NCBI GenBank assembly: GCA_013368315.1
Contig: JAACJM010000002.1
Location: 930,001 to 994,000, forward strand
Source of the DNA: Tetrapyrgos nigripes
Taxonomy: Eukaryota > Basidiomycota > Agaricomycetes > Agaricales > Campanellaceae
Length of the DNA: 64,000 nucleotides
Direction of reading: 5' to 3'
The notes under the pieces were generated by a model. It had not been told where the DNA came from, ran no database searches, and saw nothing but the letters and a program-made list of their open reading frames with translations. The translations under genes were made by a program, and so were the position numbers. Shown one piece after another: positions 1 to 9,574 of the stretch. Every line of letters begins with the position of its first letter. Position 1 is the stretch's first letter.

Positions 1-1066
1 GTGGCACCTGCAGATATGTATGTTATAAATTTGTGGAGGTTGGTGGATAAGTGTAATTTAATGCCCTAAACACGAATATAAAGTCAGATATTCCTTATCC
101 CCGTGATCCAAGACTCTATTCCCAATTTATTGCCCCAAGAGCGAAAATAGTTGTAATTTCCACCTTTATTGACCCATATACCTATCCTTTGACTATCTGA
201 TTGGCATTTTGAGTGATTTACCATCATTCTGTACAATAATACTCTGATTAATAAGACTTTGGGGATCCTCACTGAAAGGCATGCTTTGATATATGCTTAA
301 GTGCTACAAGTATCATTATGTAGAACTCAGTTTGACTTTAAGCTACAGCCTGCACCTAAAACATCTGCTAGATATTATGGGTAGCTCACTTCTTTTGAAA
401 TGATACTAAAGGATGAAATACACAGTTTGAGTGTCTGTGATAGCCTCTGTAATGAGATATGCCTATGTACTATTTCTGCTTTTGGGGAAGCATTTGAGAA
501 TAGAGTCTTGGATCTTGGGGATAGGGAATATCTGACTTTATATTCGTGTTTAGGGCATTAAATTACACTTATCCACCAACCTCCACAAATTTATAACATA
601 CATATCTGCAGGTGCCACAGGCATCTATGTTGAGGGATAAGTATGAAATAGTGGCAGAACCACAACATAGAGAGCCTATCCAAGTGGATATTCGGATTCA
701 GTAACCAAAAATACCCTAGGATACATATCCATAGTCATATTGGATGCTATATCATGCAGTGTCTATGGCTATCCCAACTTTTCGATTTTTTGGAAATAAA
801 TTGGAAATAGAGTCTTGGATCTCAGGGATATGGAAGATCTGACTTCATATTCCTGTTTAGGACATTTAATAACATTTATCCACCCACTCACACAAATTTA
901 TAACATACATATTTGCAGGTGCCACAGGTACCTATGTTTAGGGGTAAGTATTCAATATCAGCAGAACCAGAGCATATAGAGCCTATCCATGTGGAAATTC
1001 AGATTCAGCAGCCCAAAATACCCCAGTAGACATATCCATAGCCTCATCAGATGCTATAGCATGCAG
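1..1066. repeat. Inverted and direct repeat cluster
   Basis: Positions 1-121 are the reverse complement of 499-618 with few differences; both arms end in gtggcacctgcag or its complement. A third copy, in the same orientation as 499-618, lies at about 804-925. Homology of the two direct copies continues to about 755 and 1066, giving a repeat of roughly 305 bp. A weaker piece of the same sequence (gattcagcaatcaaaaatac) recurs near 1296-1316. The left arm starts at the window edge, so the element probably extends upstream. No coding potential is seen. It may be a non-autonomous transposon cluster, but no family could be assigned. Confidence 0.8.
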
Positions 1067-1429
1067 TTTTGCCATTTTGAGGCATTAATTTGTGAATGGA
1101 TTTGATTATACAATATAATAGACTATATTCCCATGCTTAGGAAGTCTAAATACAGTATCCTACCAACCCACACGATGATCAGAGCTGATTTGATACAATG
1201 GCCAGTACCCATCCTCCTCTTTTGCTATATTTTAGACAGTATTTTAGCCATATCTCCATAACCACTGCAGTTATTGCAAATCTAATTGCATATTTGGATT
1301 CAGCAATCAAAAATACACCTTAATATATACCCATCCCATTTTTTATCACCGGCTCTGGGAATCTATTTTGCATTTTATGGGACAGCCACAGCCCCTACCC
1401 CTATTTCATTTGCAGATTCTGGGCCCTAC

Positions 1430-1612
1430 CGACCGCCTGCATCTCTCCATCAAATCTGGAGCCGTGGGAAAAACCTACCAAACCTGCTCCTAAGCCCCCG
1501 CCCACTGCTCCATCAAATTAGGAGGTGTGGGAAAAACCCGCCAGTCCCTATCCACTGCCCCATTAGGAAAAAGCCTGCCAGACCCGCCCCTAAGACCCTG
1601 CCCACTGGTTGA
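1430..1612. repeat. Degenerate ~60-65 bp tandem repeat
   Basis: Three diverged GC-rich units share the pattern catcaaat..gg.g..gtgggaaaaac..ccn followed by cctaag.ccc.gcccactg. They start near 1446, 1510 and 1558; the third is shorter. The ORFs crossing this stretch are compositional only. The repeat sits between the 1-1066 repeat cluster and the helicase fragment. Confidence 0.5.
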
Positions 1613-1862
1613 ATGGCCCATGAGAAACAACCCGGCATTTTCCCTGTTTTTTCGCCCTTTGCTGAATTCAGCTCTGTGATGCATCCAAAATTATGCTGAA
1701 TTGAGCTATTTTGATGTATCAAGCTAGCAGCTATAGCTGAATGCCCAATTTTCGACTGGTGCAGGCGCAACTCAGCTTCTCGGGCGGTTCGTGACGCGCA
1801 CGTGCCATTTCGGGCAGGCTCGTGGCTGCGCAAACTGTCTAATTAGACACGGGCTAGATTGA

Positions 1863-2345
1863 TTAAAAGCAAAAATGACATACTTGAGAAGCCTGCAATC
1901 GTTTGAGCAGAGAAATGATAATCACTATGAAACTTCCATCTGCGAGAAGCAGTAGAAGAATCATAGCCAGTGTCTTGCCAAATCCAGTTCCAACATTCAT
2001 AAAGACATCTTGTTTCTTGTGGACAGCACACGCAAACTCAAACTGAAGTGGTTTAGGGCATTGGGCCCTCTTCGTGACCTGCCAGCAGACCAGACATAGT
2101 TGGTAACATAGCTTCTTGAGGAACGCGCATGACAAGCCTTCGATGTAATCTCTAGGAAGTATATGAGCTGGAATCTCCGTTCGCGCCATTGTGACAACCG
2201 TATGGTCATTAAGGGACTTTATGTATTGCGGGTAGTATGTTTGACATGTTAACTTCTCAGCGTCAGTTTCGGGTGTCTTCTTGGAAGTTTGTGTGATTTC
2301 GACTTGATTTTCGTCATCCTCGGATTCGGAAATTGCGGAGAACAT
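1863..2345 (-). pseudogene. Truncated RecQ-like DNA helicase fragment
   Basis: The 160-residue open frame carries the start of a superfamily 2 helicase core: a Q-motif-like stretch (LQFEFACAVHKKQDVFMNV), then a Walker A-type motif GTGFGKT, then a motif Ia-like ISLLKRLQASQ. This order is typical of the RecQ-like 'sgs1' helicases that are amplified in many agaricomycetes. The frame stops right after motif Ia, before any DEAD/DEAH box, RecA2 or RQC domain, and GC-rich repeats replace the expected downstream part. An upstream Glu/Asp/Thr-rich tail is present. I infer a 5' fragment of a transposed or duplicated helicase gene, unlikely to be functional. The family call rests on motif order seen by eye. 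Confidence 0.6.
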
Positions 2346-2437
2346 GTCGATATCAGAAGTTGGCTCAGAAGGGAAGTCCGTAGACGTCAGAGGAAGAGAA
2401 CTGGTTAGTGTCGAGGAAGATGGAAGGGAAGAAAGGG

Positions 2438-3093
2438 ATACTATTCGTAACCTAGAAGTGACAAGGGTCCTAGAAGTGAAAAATCCCGAAGAAATCTGTC
2501 TATATCTTCATCCCTCCCTCATGTCCCTTCGTAAAAATTGAACGGTAGATACTTTTACATACTACCTACATTACTATGTAACCAGATTTACCAGATTTTC
2601 ACTGAGACGTTTGCCATGGACTGAAAACGACGAAAAAAGTGCATTTCCGCGAGCGTGACAGAGGTGAAAAGGTTTGGAATGCGGTATTCCTCTGAAGAAA
2701 ATATTCAAGGTTGGCTTTAGTACATGATAGTGCGTATATATATCTGTATGACTACTTTTTGAGGCCAAATTCCGAGTGTTATGCATCGTCAGGTTGCAAG
2801 CGAGGGTGGAAGTGAAAGAAAACTTGTGTAAACTCCGCTCGGCGCCTGCGTTTTCAATGAGCGTCACACTCAGTGACACTTTTCACTTCCCCGCCAATAC
2901 GCTGTCACAAAACGTCCTTCGTCGGCCCTCCACGGCTTGTTTCAACATCCCTCGGAAAACCCTCTAAATTTGATAAACTGAAAGTTTATATCATAGACTT
3001 GAGGTGTGCAAAGTCTTTTGGCAAACGGTAAAGATTTGCGAAAGTTTTAATTCATTGACATTTTATTTTTCACTTCTAGGTTACGAATAGTAT
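2438..3093. mobile_element. 656-bp element with 23-bp perfect terminal inverted repeats (MITE-like)
   Basis: The 23 bases at 2438-2460 (atactattcgtaacctagaa...) are exactly the reverse complement of 3071-3093. Reading the ends as CTATTCGTAACC...GGTTACGAATAG puts a TA on both outer sides, which fits a TA target duplication as used by Tc1/mariner-type elements. The outer bases are palindromic, so the duplication length is ambiguous. A second short inverted match (agaagtgaaaaat / atttttcacttct) lies just inside. The interior has no recognisable transposase. This gene-free stretch (2346-3511) holds nothing else I can support. Confidence 0.65.
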
Positions 3094-3511
3094 TCACACG
3101 ACGAAATAGCGGAGCTACAATTAAGCGGAGTTTCAAATATACTTTAGGGACGGCAGTAGCGCAGGACATCCAAGTATAAGTCGGTGGAGGGACTTAGAGA
3201 CTAAAAACGACGAAACAAAAGGTAAACCACGTCATTGGAAGAATACCAAGTGTCTGACACAATCCGGACACGGCAGAAATGATCAGATTTCTGCAGATTT
3301 GCCGGAAATAGTCTGCGTTGATTTTCACTGGGCTTGAAAGCCGCCATGCCGCGTGGCGGCAATGAGGAGGACTCGTAGTTGAAGATTCATAAACTATCAT
3401 GAAAGGCTATTGAAAGTAGGATTACTATGGTACACGTTCATGATACAGTAGCCAAATTTTGACCCATACAACCACGACCAGTTTAATAACCCGGAAAAAT
3501 GTCATGAAGAA

Positions 3512-4971
3512 CTATACGTGCTCCATGCCTACAGTAGAATCCTCTTTCTGAGAGTTGTTTAGTTGAGTGCTACTCGTCCGGTTCATCGTAGTGGTAGTGT
3601 CAGACCGGACGGAAAGGTGAATTTCATGCGCACTTTGGCCATGGGGATCTGCCTGTCTGAATACTAATACACTGTCCTTGACAGCGCGGGTCTCACCGCT
3701 GGGTGCAGTGATTCCGAGGCCAATACGAACAATGATCATAGAAAAGACGAGACCCTTTGCAAACGGTGGTAAGTTCGTGATGGAGAGGAATCTTTAGACG
3801 ACTGGGTTACACGTACGACGATGGGGGAAATCTAAGAAACGAAAAAGAGTTACTTGACCGACAGCACTGCAACTTCAAGAGCGACTCACTGCATCAAGTA
3901 ACACGTATTGAAACCACGATTCTGCTTTGTATAGAATAAGCAGAGCAGTCAAAGTCAAGGAATAAGCCATCCCAGATTCGATTACCAGCAGCATGATAGG
4001 TTGCAGGCTGCGAGCGTTCAGAGAGAAGACGTAAGCCAGGTGATTGATGTACCAGATGCGGTACGCGACCAGCCCTGTATTGATCGCAGGATAAGTATAT
4101 GAGAGAAAGTGCTTTGATACAACCCTACCTGTGCAAATAAGATTTGTCGCCAGCGTCAAGGAGAAGAAGGATACTATCCATTGCTGCAGTTCGTCAACAA
4201 ATATCTCTGCTTGTGGGACCACCTTCGCAAATGAGTACAAGATGCCTATTCCGGAAGCTGGAGCAGAGGAGATGAGGTCAACGGGCAGGACTTTGGTCTA
4301 GAAAACGCACCTGTACTTCCGAAGAGTAGCATTAAGGGAAAGAGTACGACAAGTATGTTACGATTCCAGACAAGATAGCATCGGTATAGCTGGTATTTTA
4401 TGTCAGGAAAATGACCAGTACTGCAGAGTCTAAGCTTACCACCACACTGTCGCCGACTAGCGTTTGGGCTACGTATATTGCACTTCCAAAAATCTGGGTA
4501 AATTCCGACAGCTGGTTGAAATAAGCGGGCGGTCCTCCAGGTTGGTCCTTGAAGTCAATGAAGGCTCTGATGATTCGCGTGTAGTTGACTCCTATATGCT
4601 GAGTGGCAAAAGTGCGTCAGTGAGGTCAGTCTTCCAATAACGGCTTGACTTACCATAGTAGCTAAGGTGAACATAACGATAGAAATAGCAAGCATAGTTT
4701 GGTTGACTCCCTTTCTCTTTCCACCTTTGAAGGCGAGTATCCAGACAGTAAGGCCGAATACGACTACATATGCGCCTGTATTGGACGTCAGTCATACTCA
4801 TGCAAAATTGGAGCTCTGCTTCGAGGTCAAAAAGTGCACGTACCATAAAGTAGTGTTTGGATGAAGATAGAGACGAGCTTAGCCTAAATAGCAGAAACCA
4901 AAACCTCAATCCCAATGCGTTAAAAATAGCCCTGGCGGCTTCGTACCTACCTCATCGGGCGGAAAAGGCAT
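3512..4971 (-). CDS. Seven-helix membrane protein, unknown function (330 aa, 9 exons)
   Basis: Spliced exons (descending): 4971-4951, 4883-4844, 4775-4654, 4598-4440, 4389-4311, 4257-4129, 4074-3890, 3831-3817, 3754-3512. They sum to 993 nt, or 330 codons plus stop, with GT-AG ends throughout. The product starts MPFPPDEAKLVSIFIQTLL, has about seven hydrophobic segments, a conserved YRCYLVWNRN stretch, a LVAYRIWYIN motif and a Ser/Thr-rich cytoplasmic tail. This is the pattern of a large agaricomycete-specific family of serpentine membrane proteins of unknown role; receptor function is only a guess. One exon is 15 nt (3817-3831). The start was chosen because it follows the family pattern and restores frame; a longer upstream frame to 5172 exists. 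Compare the paralogue at 33276-34968. Confidence 0.82.
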
Positions 4972-6328
4972 CAGAGTTCCTTCCAAGGGAGCCTCGACAA
5001 AAAGCTCCCGTAAAGAAGTGGGGGAAAGGGAACTAACGAAACACCAAATGTCACTGCCACTTTCATATACCCAGTAATAATGAATGCATTCGGTTAACTC
5101 GACAAATGATCCACTCAGTAGCAACCGAGTAAATGATGGTACAAGATGCGCCGAGAAGATGTTCCTAACCATTTGTATTCAGCAACCCTTAGGGAGAAAG
5201 GAAAACCCACAGAAACAATTATTCGAGACAGAATTGGTGTCTTCGTTAGTGTGTTACATGAGAAACTGCTGGGGGCTTTAATAGCAAGTGCGGCATCTCA
5301 CGGGACCATCTTTACGCCGCCAAGCCTCCTCGGTCAATGGACATTGGAGACTTGTCACGGAAGATATGAGTCCACTCTCTGAGACAACCGGAGTTAACAC
5401 TTCAAGACTCCAAGTTTGGACAAACGTAGGTAACTCACCCAATGAGATTTGCAGTCCAGGACCATTCATTGCCACATTCTATAGGCTGACAATTGGTTTG
5501 GATGTGATATGTAGACACGCAATAGAGCTATACATTCGTCAGAACAAGCCCATCAGACTCCCGACATAATGTATGAAGGGATCCAGCCTCACATTTGACG
5601 AGCATTCTATGGCGAGAAATTCGAATCGGGGTGGCAAACATTCGATCCCACTTATTCATATGCTAGAAAAGATGTTACTTACATATCGACCAAACGCTAT
5701 TCGCTCAAGAGAGCTGTGCTACAAAGTACTTACACGGGGACTCAGGAGCACGATACAGTTGACAAACAGTTGATGACTTTCTTGTATTTGATACAACCAA
5801 AGGAACGGTGCAAGAGAACCGCGGTCTAGTACACATGAAAGCCTTCTCTTCCATGTGATGCAGTTCTGGCAGTGTCTGCGCAGTACGGAATAGTAAGAGC
5901 GATCAATTTCAAGGACGAGTATGATAGAGTATCACTCAACATGGTGTGTTGTTGCCGCATATACTGAATGCATATTTAGTTGGCCAACGGTGTGCTGCAT
6001 ATGCCCCATCTAACGGTGACAGTAGGATTTTTTGACCGCTACATCAGCATTGTCCTGTATGAGAGGGAAATATTCTTACCTAGCTGCTCTGGTTGCACGA
6101 AATTTTAGATGAGATATCATGATGGTGATTGCTCGAAAAAAGCCTCGGGAAAAAGCGGTATTCAAAGACCGACATCCGTTGGCCTTCCCACGCAGACTCT
6201 TCCTCAATCGATACCACCACGTATTTTGCGCTGTCCTCAACTAAACTCTTCCTGAAGGGCAAGTGGAATTATCGAGTCTCACTCTCTACTAGAAAGCTGA
6301 AATATTCTCTCCAAAACCATATAGCCAA
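4972..6328. other. Gene-free interval
   Basis: Between the divergently transcribed seven-helix gene and the IGPS gene. Several ORFs of 60-93 codons occur on both strands, but none shows a recognisable motif, splice structure or family resemblance. Promoters for both neighbours are expected here; I see no distinctive element. Confidence 0.4.
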
Positions 6329-7195
6329 ATGAGCACTCCCACAGATAACTCTTCAAAACCTCCCACCATCCTTCAAAAAATTTATGCGCAAAGGCAGAAA
6401 GATGTCGAGATATCCAAATCGACGCCGGGCACTAAACCGGAAGAGCTGAAGATCTATTTGGAAATGGGCTTGGCTCCACCGCTCATTCCTCTGGTTCCTC
6501 GCCTGAAGACCAATCCATCTACCTCGACTTCTAATCCTTCCCTTTCGCTCATGGCCGAAATCAAACGTGCCAGTCCCTCTAAAGGAGAGATAGCTATTGG
6601 CGTCAACCCGGCAAAGCAAGCTCTCATCTACGGCCAGTCGGGCGCTTCTGTCATATCTGTCCTCACTGAACCTACTTGGTTCAAAGGCTCGCTCCTCGAT
6701 ATGCGTCTCGCTAGACAAGCCGTCGACTCACTTCCTAACCGACCCGCTATCCTTCGCAAAGAGTTTATCTTTGACGAATACCAAATCGCAGAAGCTCGAC
6801 TATTTGGAGCGGATACGGTTCTGCTCATTGTTGCAATGCTTCAGTCGGAGCAGCTCAAGTCATTGTACGCTTATTCGTTATCGCTTGGGATGGAACCTTT
6901 GGTGGAAGTTAATAACGCAACAGAGATGACTCATGCGTTGGAGTTGGGAGCGAAGGTCATTGGGGTCAATAATAGGAACCTTCATGATTTCAATGTCGAC
7001 ATGGGGACAACTAGTCGGCTGGTGGATATGGTGAAGGAAAGGGACGTGAGTTTATGCGCTTTGAGCGGTATATCTGGACCTGAGGATGTGAAGGTATACA
7101 AGGAGCAGGCTGTGAACGCAGTCTTGGTCGGAGAAGCATTGATGAGAGCCAGCGATACGGCGACTTTCATTAGGGAACTTTTAGGTTGGCCCTGA
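6329..7195 (+). CDS. Stand-alone indole-3-glycerol phosphate synthase (288 aa, no intron)
   Basis: Converts 1-(o-carboxyphenylamino)-1-deoxyribulose 5-phosphate to indole-3-glycerol phosphate in cytosolic tryptophan synthesis. The TIM-barrel motifs are complete: [11 protein letters not shown] (E77, K79), [12 protein letters not shown] (113-122), [13 protein letters not shown] (K144), LVEVNN (E193), [10 protein letters not shown] (N214, R216) and [11 protein letters not shown] (S246). In most fungi this activity is the middle domain of a trifunctional protein (glutaminase, IGPS, PRA isomerase). Here the frame begins at the IGPS boundary and stops at the end of the barrel, with no glutaminase before it or PRAI after it. 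The sequence style is that of the fungal domain, not bacterial TrpC. The ATG at 6329 follows an in-frame-free leader. All catalytic residues remain, so the enzyme is probably active. Confidence 0.93.
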   Translation: MSTPTDNSSKPPTILQKIYAQRQKDVEISKSTPGTKPEELKIYLEMGLAPPLIPLVPRLKTNPSTSTSNPSLSLMAEIKRASPSKGEIAIGVNPAKQALIYGQSGASVISVLTEPTWFKGSLLDMRLARQAVDSLPNRPAILRKEFIFDEYQIAEARLFGADTVLLIVAMLQSEQLKSLYAYSLSLGMEPLVEVNNATEMTHALELGAKVIGVNNRNLHDFNVDMGTTSRLVDMVKERDVSLCALSGISGPEDVKVYKEQAVNAVLVGEALMRASDTATFIRELLGWP

Positions 7196-7876
7196 ATGAT
7201 GGGACGGACTAGTATGTATAGCAGGGATAGAATGAAATAGGAGTTCCAGGCTCTCAATTTTAGTCCAAGATTAGAGCACGTGCGAGTGCGGAGGAGTGTA
7301 TTACCCGGACTAATACGCCGGGGATCCGGAAGGCATGCCGATGACTACCTAAGTACATCATCAGGCCGGCCACTTCCAAAATGGACGAGCTCGCAGCTCG
7401 AGGACTGCTGTAGACCCATACGGTTATGACGACCGCTTATACATGATCGAGAGCTATGTAGAATATTCTATAGATGACTAGTGGGAGTAGAGGGAGTAGT
7501 AGTCAAGGTATGAAGAATGAAGAATGGTCATATAATACTGGGGACAGTCCTTTGCCACCGATTACTTCCCAGCTCATCGAGTAGCAGTACTCGTCAAAGC
7601 CTTAAGACCGGACTACCGACTGGCTCTATGTATTGCTGAGGACTGCCCACCAGCCAAGTAACTGCGTGACCGTCACAGATCACACGCGGAAGACAAAGAT
7701 GTCAAGCTTCAAGCTCGTCGTCGTCGACAGCGCAGAGCACAGACGATGGTGAAAACGTCTGGAAATCAGCAAGGGTGCCGAAGCACTTGCTAGCTGTCTA
7801 TGTACCAAGTTTGGTGGCCCTAGGAACAAGGTGGATTGCAGTTTTATGGAAGGGATGTGACGATGTGACGAGAGTT

Positions 7877-7953
7877 GTGAAAACGTAGCCTGGAACCCAA
7901 GCGTCCTGTTGGTGGTCCTTACAGGACGCTTGGATTCCAGGCTAGTGAAAACG
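7877..7953. mobile_element. 59-bp fold-back insertion flanked by 9-bp direct repeats
   Basis: Arms 7886-7908 (tagcctggaacccaagcgtc...) and 7922-7944 are reverse complements with one mismatch, around a 13-nt loop. The nine bases gtgaaaacg occur immediately before (7877-7885) and immediately after (7945-7953). This is the expected footprint of a transposed miniature inverted-repeat element with a 9-bp target duplication, the size made by Mutator-like transposases. No coding capacity. Confidence 0.75.
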
Positions 7954-9092
7954 CATGGTAGTGGCCAAAGACTCGATGGTGGGACCGGGGGAGTTGGTGA
8001 CGTGGAAGGAGAGAAGGTATAGTGAGGAAATAATTCGCGGTAGATGGAAAGGAATCGTTCGTGGGTAGACTTTCGTCCAACCACGAGACGTGAACAGGAT
8101 GTTCGGTGGGATAGGAAGGTAGCCGAAGTGGAGAGACATGGTCTTCACTGAGCATCCTGCAAGGCTTCAGAAAGAAGGCCTACGACAACTCTACCACCAG
8201 CACCAACATTGGCGTTGCCTCTACGCAGGATTGTCTGGCCATTCCTCCTTCGCACCGCCATACCACATATCCTCACTAGCCCGGCTAAACAACACCTGGA
8301 CTTCTTCTCCTTCGTCTAGTATTCTCTCAAATCAGCACATCCTCATCCCAGTTATAAATCCTCCGCAATTCTTGTGCCAGCTACACGCCAGGTCCAAACC
8401 CAACACCGACATTAACACCTGTCAGCTTCCCCGTCACTTCTGGGTAGACCCGCAGAATACACGTCTCTCCATTGTGATATATCTAACCATCTGGCACCAA
8501 GTCCAACTTTGGGCTCTGACTCAGGGCGGTGCAATTGCAAGTCCACCTTGAGGGAATGTTCCTCAATGATGGTACACATCCGGCAGAAGCCAGCGAAGCG
8601 TCCACTTGATGACGATATGGGAAGGAAAGAGGTTATTGGGATGGAGGTAGAGGTGATGTAGCCACGGAACAACGTGATTGTACACGTCGGAGGCTTCGGG
8701 ATGGCAATGGTGGTAGTACTGGCGTTGTCGTTAACGCTCGAGGAAGAGGTGAAGGTGAGACAGGAAAGAAAATATTGTGACGGAGGTAAGTAGAGGGTCG
8801 TGTCGGTGTCTGGGCTGGCATTAGAGACGGAGGAGGGGAGGGGAAGATGGGCTGCTCCCATGAGATAGAGGTCCGTTTCCCCAAGGAGACGTCTCTTCGA
8901 ATACGGCTTCTAAGGTCCAGCCGCTGAGACTAGGAACTATCGGTGAGACAGTGAAAGGTGTCCGTGTCAATGGCCTCGGGAGTGAGAGCGAAAAGAGCCT
9001 CAGGGCATCAGTATGGGTTTTCATATCCAACTTCCTGGCAACTGAGTAGCTGGTGTAGGCTTGTGACAGTCCCTTCTGTATATCGAAGAGTT

Positions 9093-9137
9093 GATCTAAA
9101 GCGGAGCTTTTCTTCGAGGATAGCTCCGCTTTCGATC
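9093..9137. repeat. Short hairpin, 16-bp arms
   Basis: The sequence gatctaaagcggagct (9093-9108) pairs with agctccgctttcgatc (9122-9137), with one mismatch and a 13-nt loop. Flanking bases (tatcga / tcgata) extend the pairing imperfectly. It could be a decayed mini fold-back element or an RNA hairpin in the leader region of the Dicer gene. Confidence 0.5.
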
Positions 9138-9574
9138 TCGATATTCAGAGGGACCTAGTAACAGGTCTATAGCTGGTGCGGATTTGTAGCAGCTTTATAC
9201 TCCGTTGCCGTTAGCCGTACACGTGTCACCAGCTCCTTTCACGTCAACTTCCATCTCGAAGCTTTGTTCGCCTTGGAACGCCAAGGAAGGATACCCATCC
9301 TTTCAAGGTGCTCTTCCTCAGGTGCAAAGCGAAGCAATCTAATCATCTCCTGGCCAGATCTTTGGCTTCAACGAAAGACGCCCTTCTTATCTCTCGGTCA
9401 TAACACGGATCAGGTTTTATCTTTAAACGCTCAAGTTTCTTCATATAAAACGGCCAGCACGTTGATTCACCCTTGTTACTGACCACTGTCATCTGCGTTT
9501 GTGGTAAGTAGGAATTGATGCAGTGAAAAAAGTTTTCATATTGACACTTCTCCAGATATTTTTAAGGTGGAACA

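Larger units (their letters stand above)
7196..9574. other. Gene-free interval upstream of the Dicer gene
   Basis: About 2.4 kb with only short, low-complexity Ser/Pro-rich frames on the minus strand (8412-8884), which I do not regard as genes. The interval holds two fold-back structures (7877-7953 and 9093-9137), listed separately, and presumably the promoters of the Dicer gene. No splice structure linking the ORFs was found. Confidence 0.45.

Noticed and set aside
8412..8884. Ser/Pro-rich minus-strand ORFs before the Dicer gene
   Set aside because: Low complexity, no splice pattern, no family resemblance.
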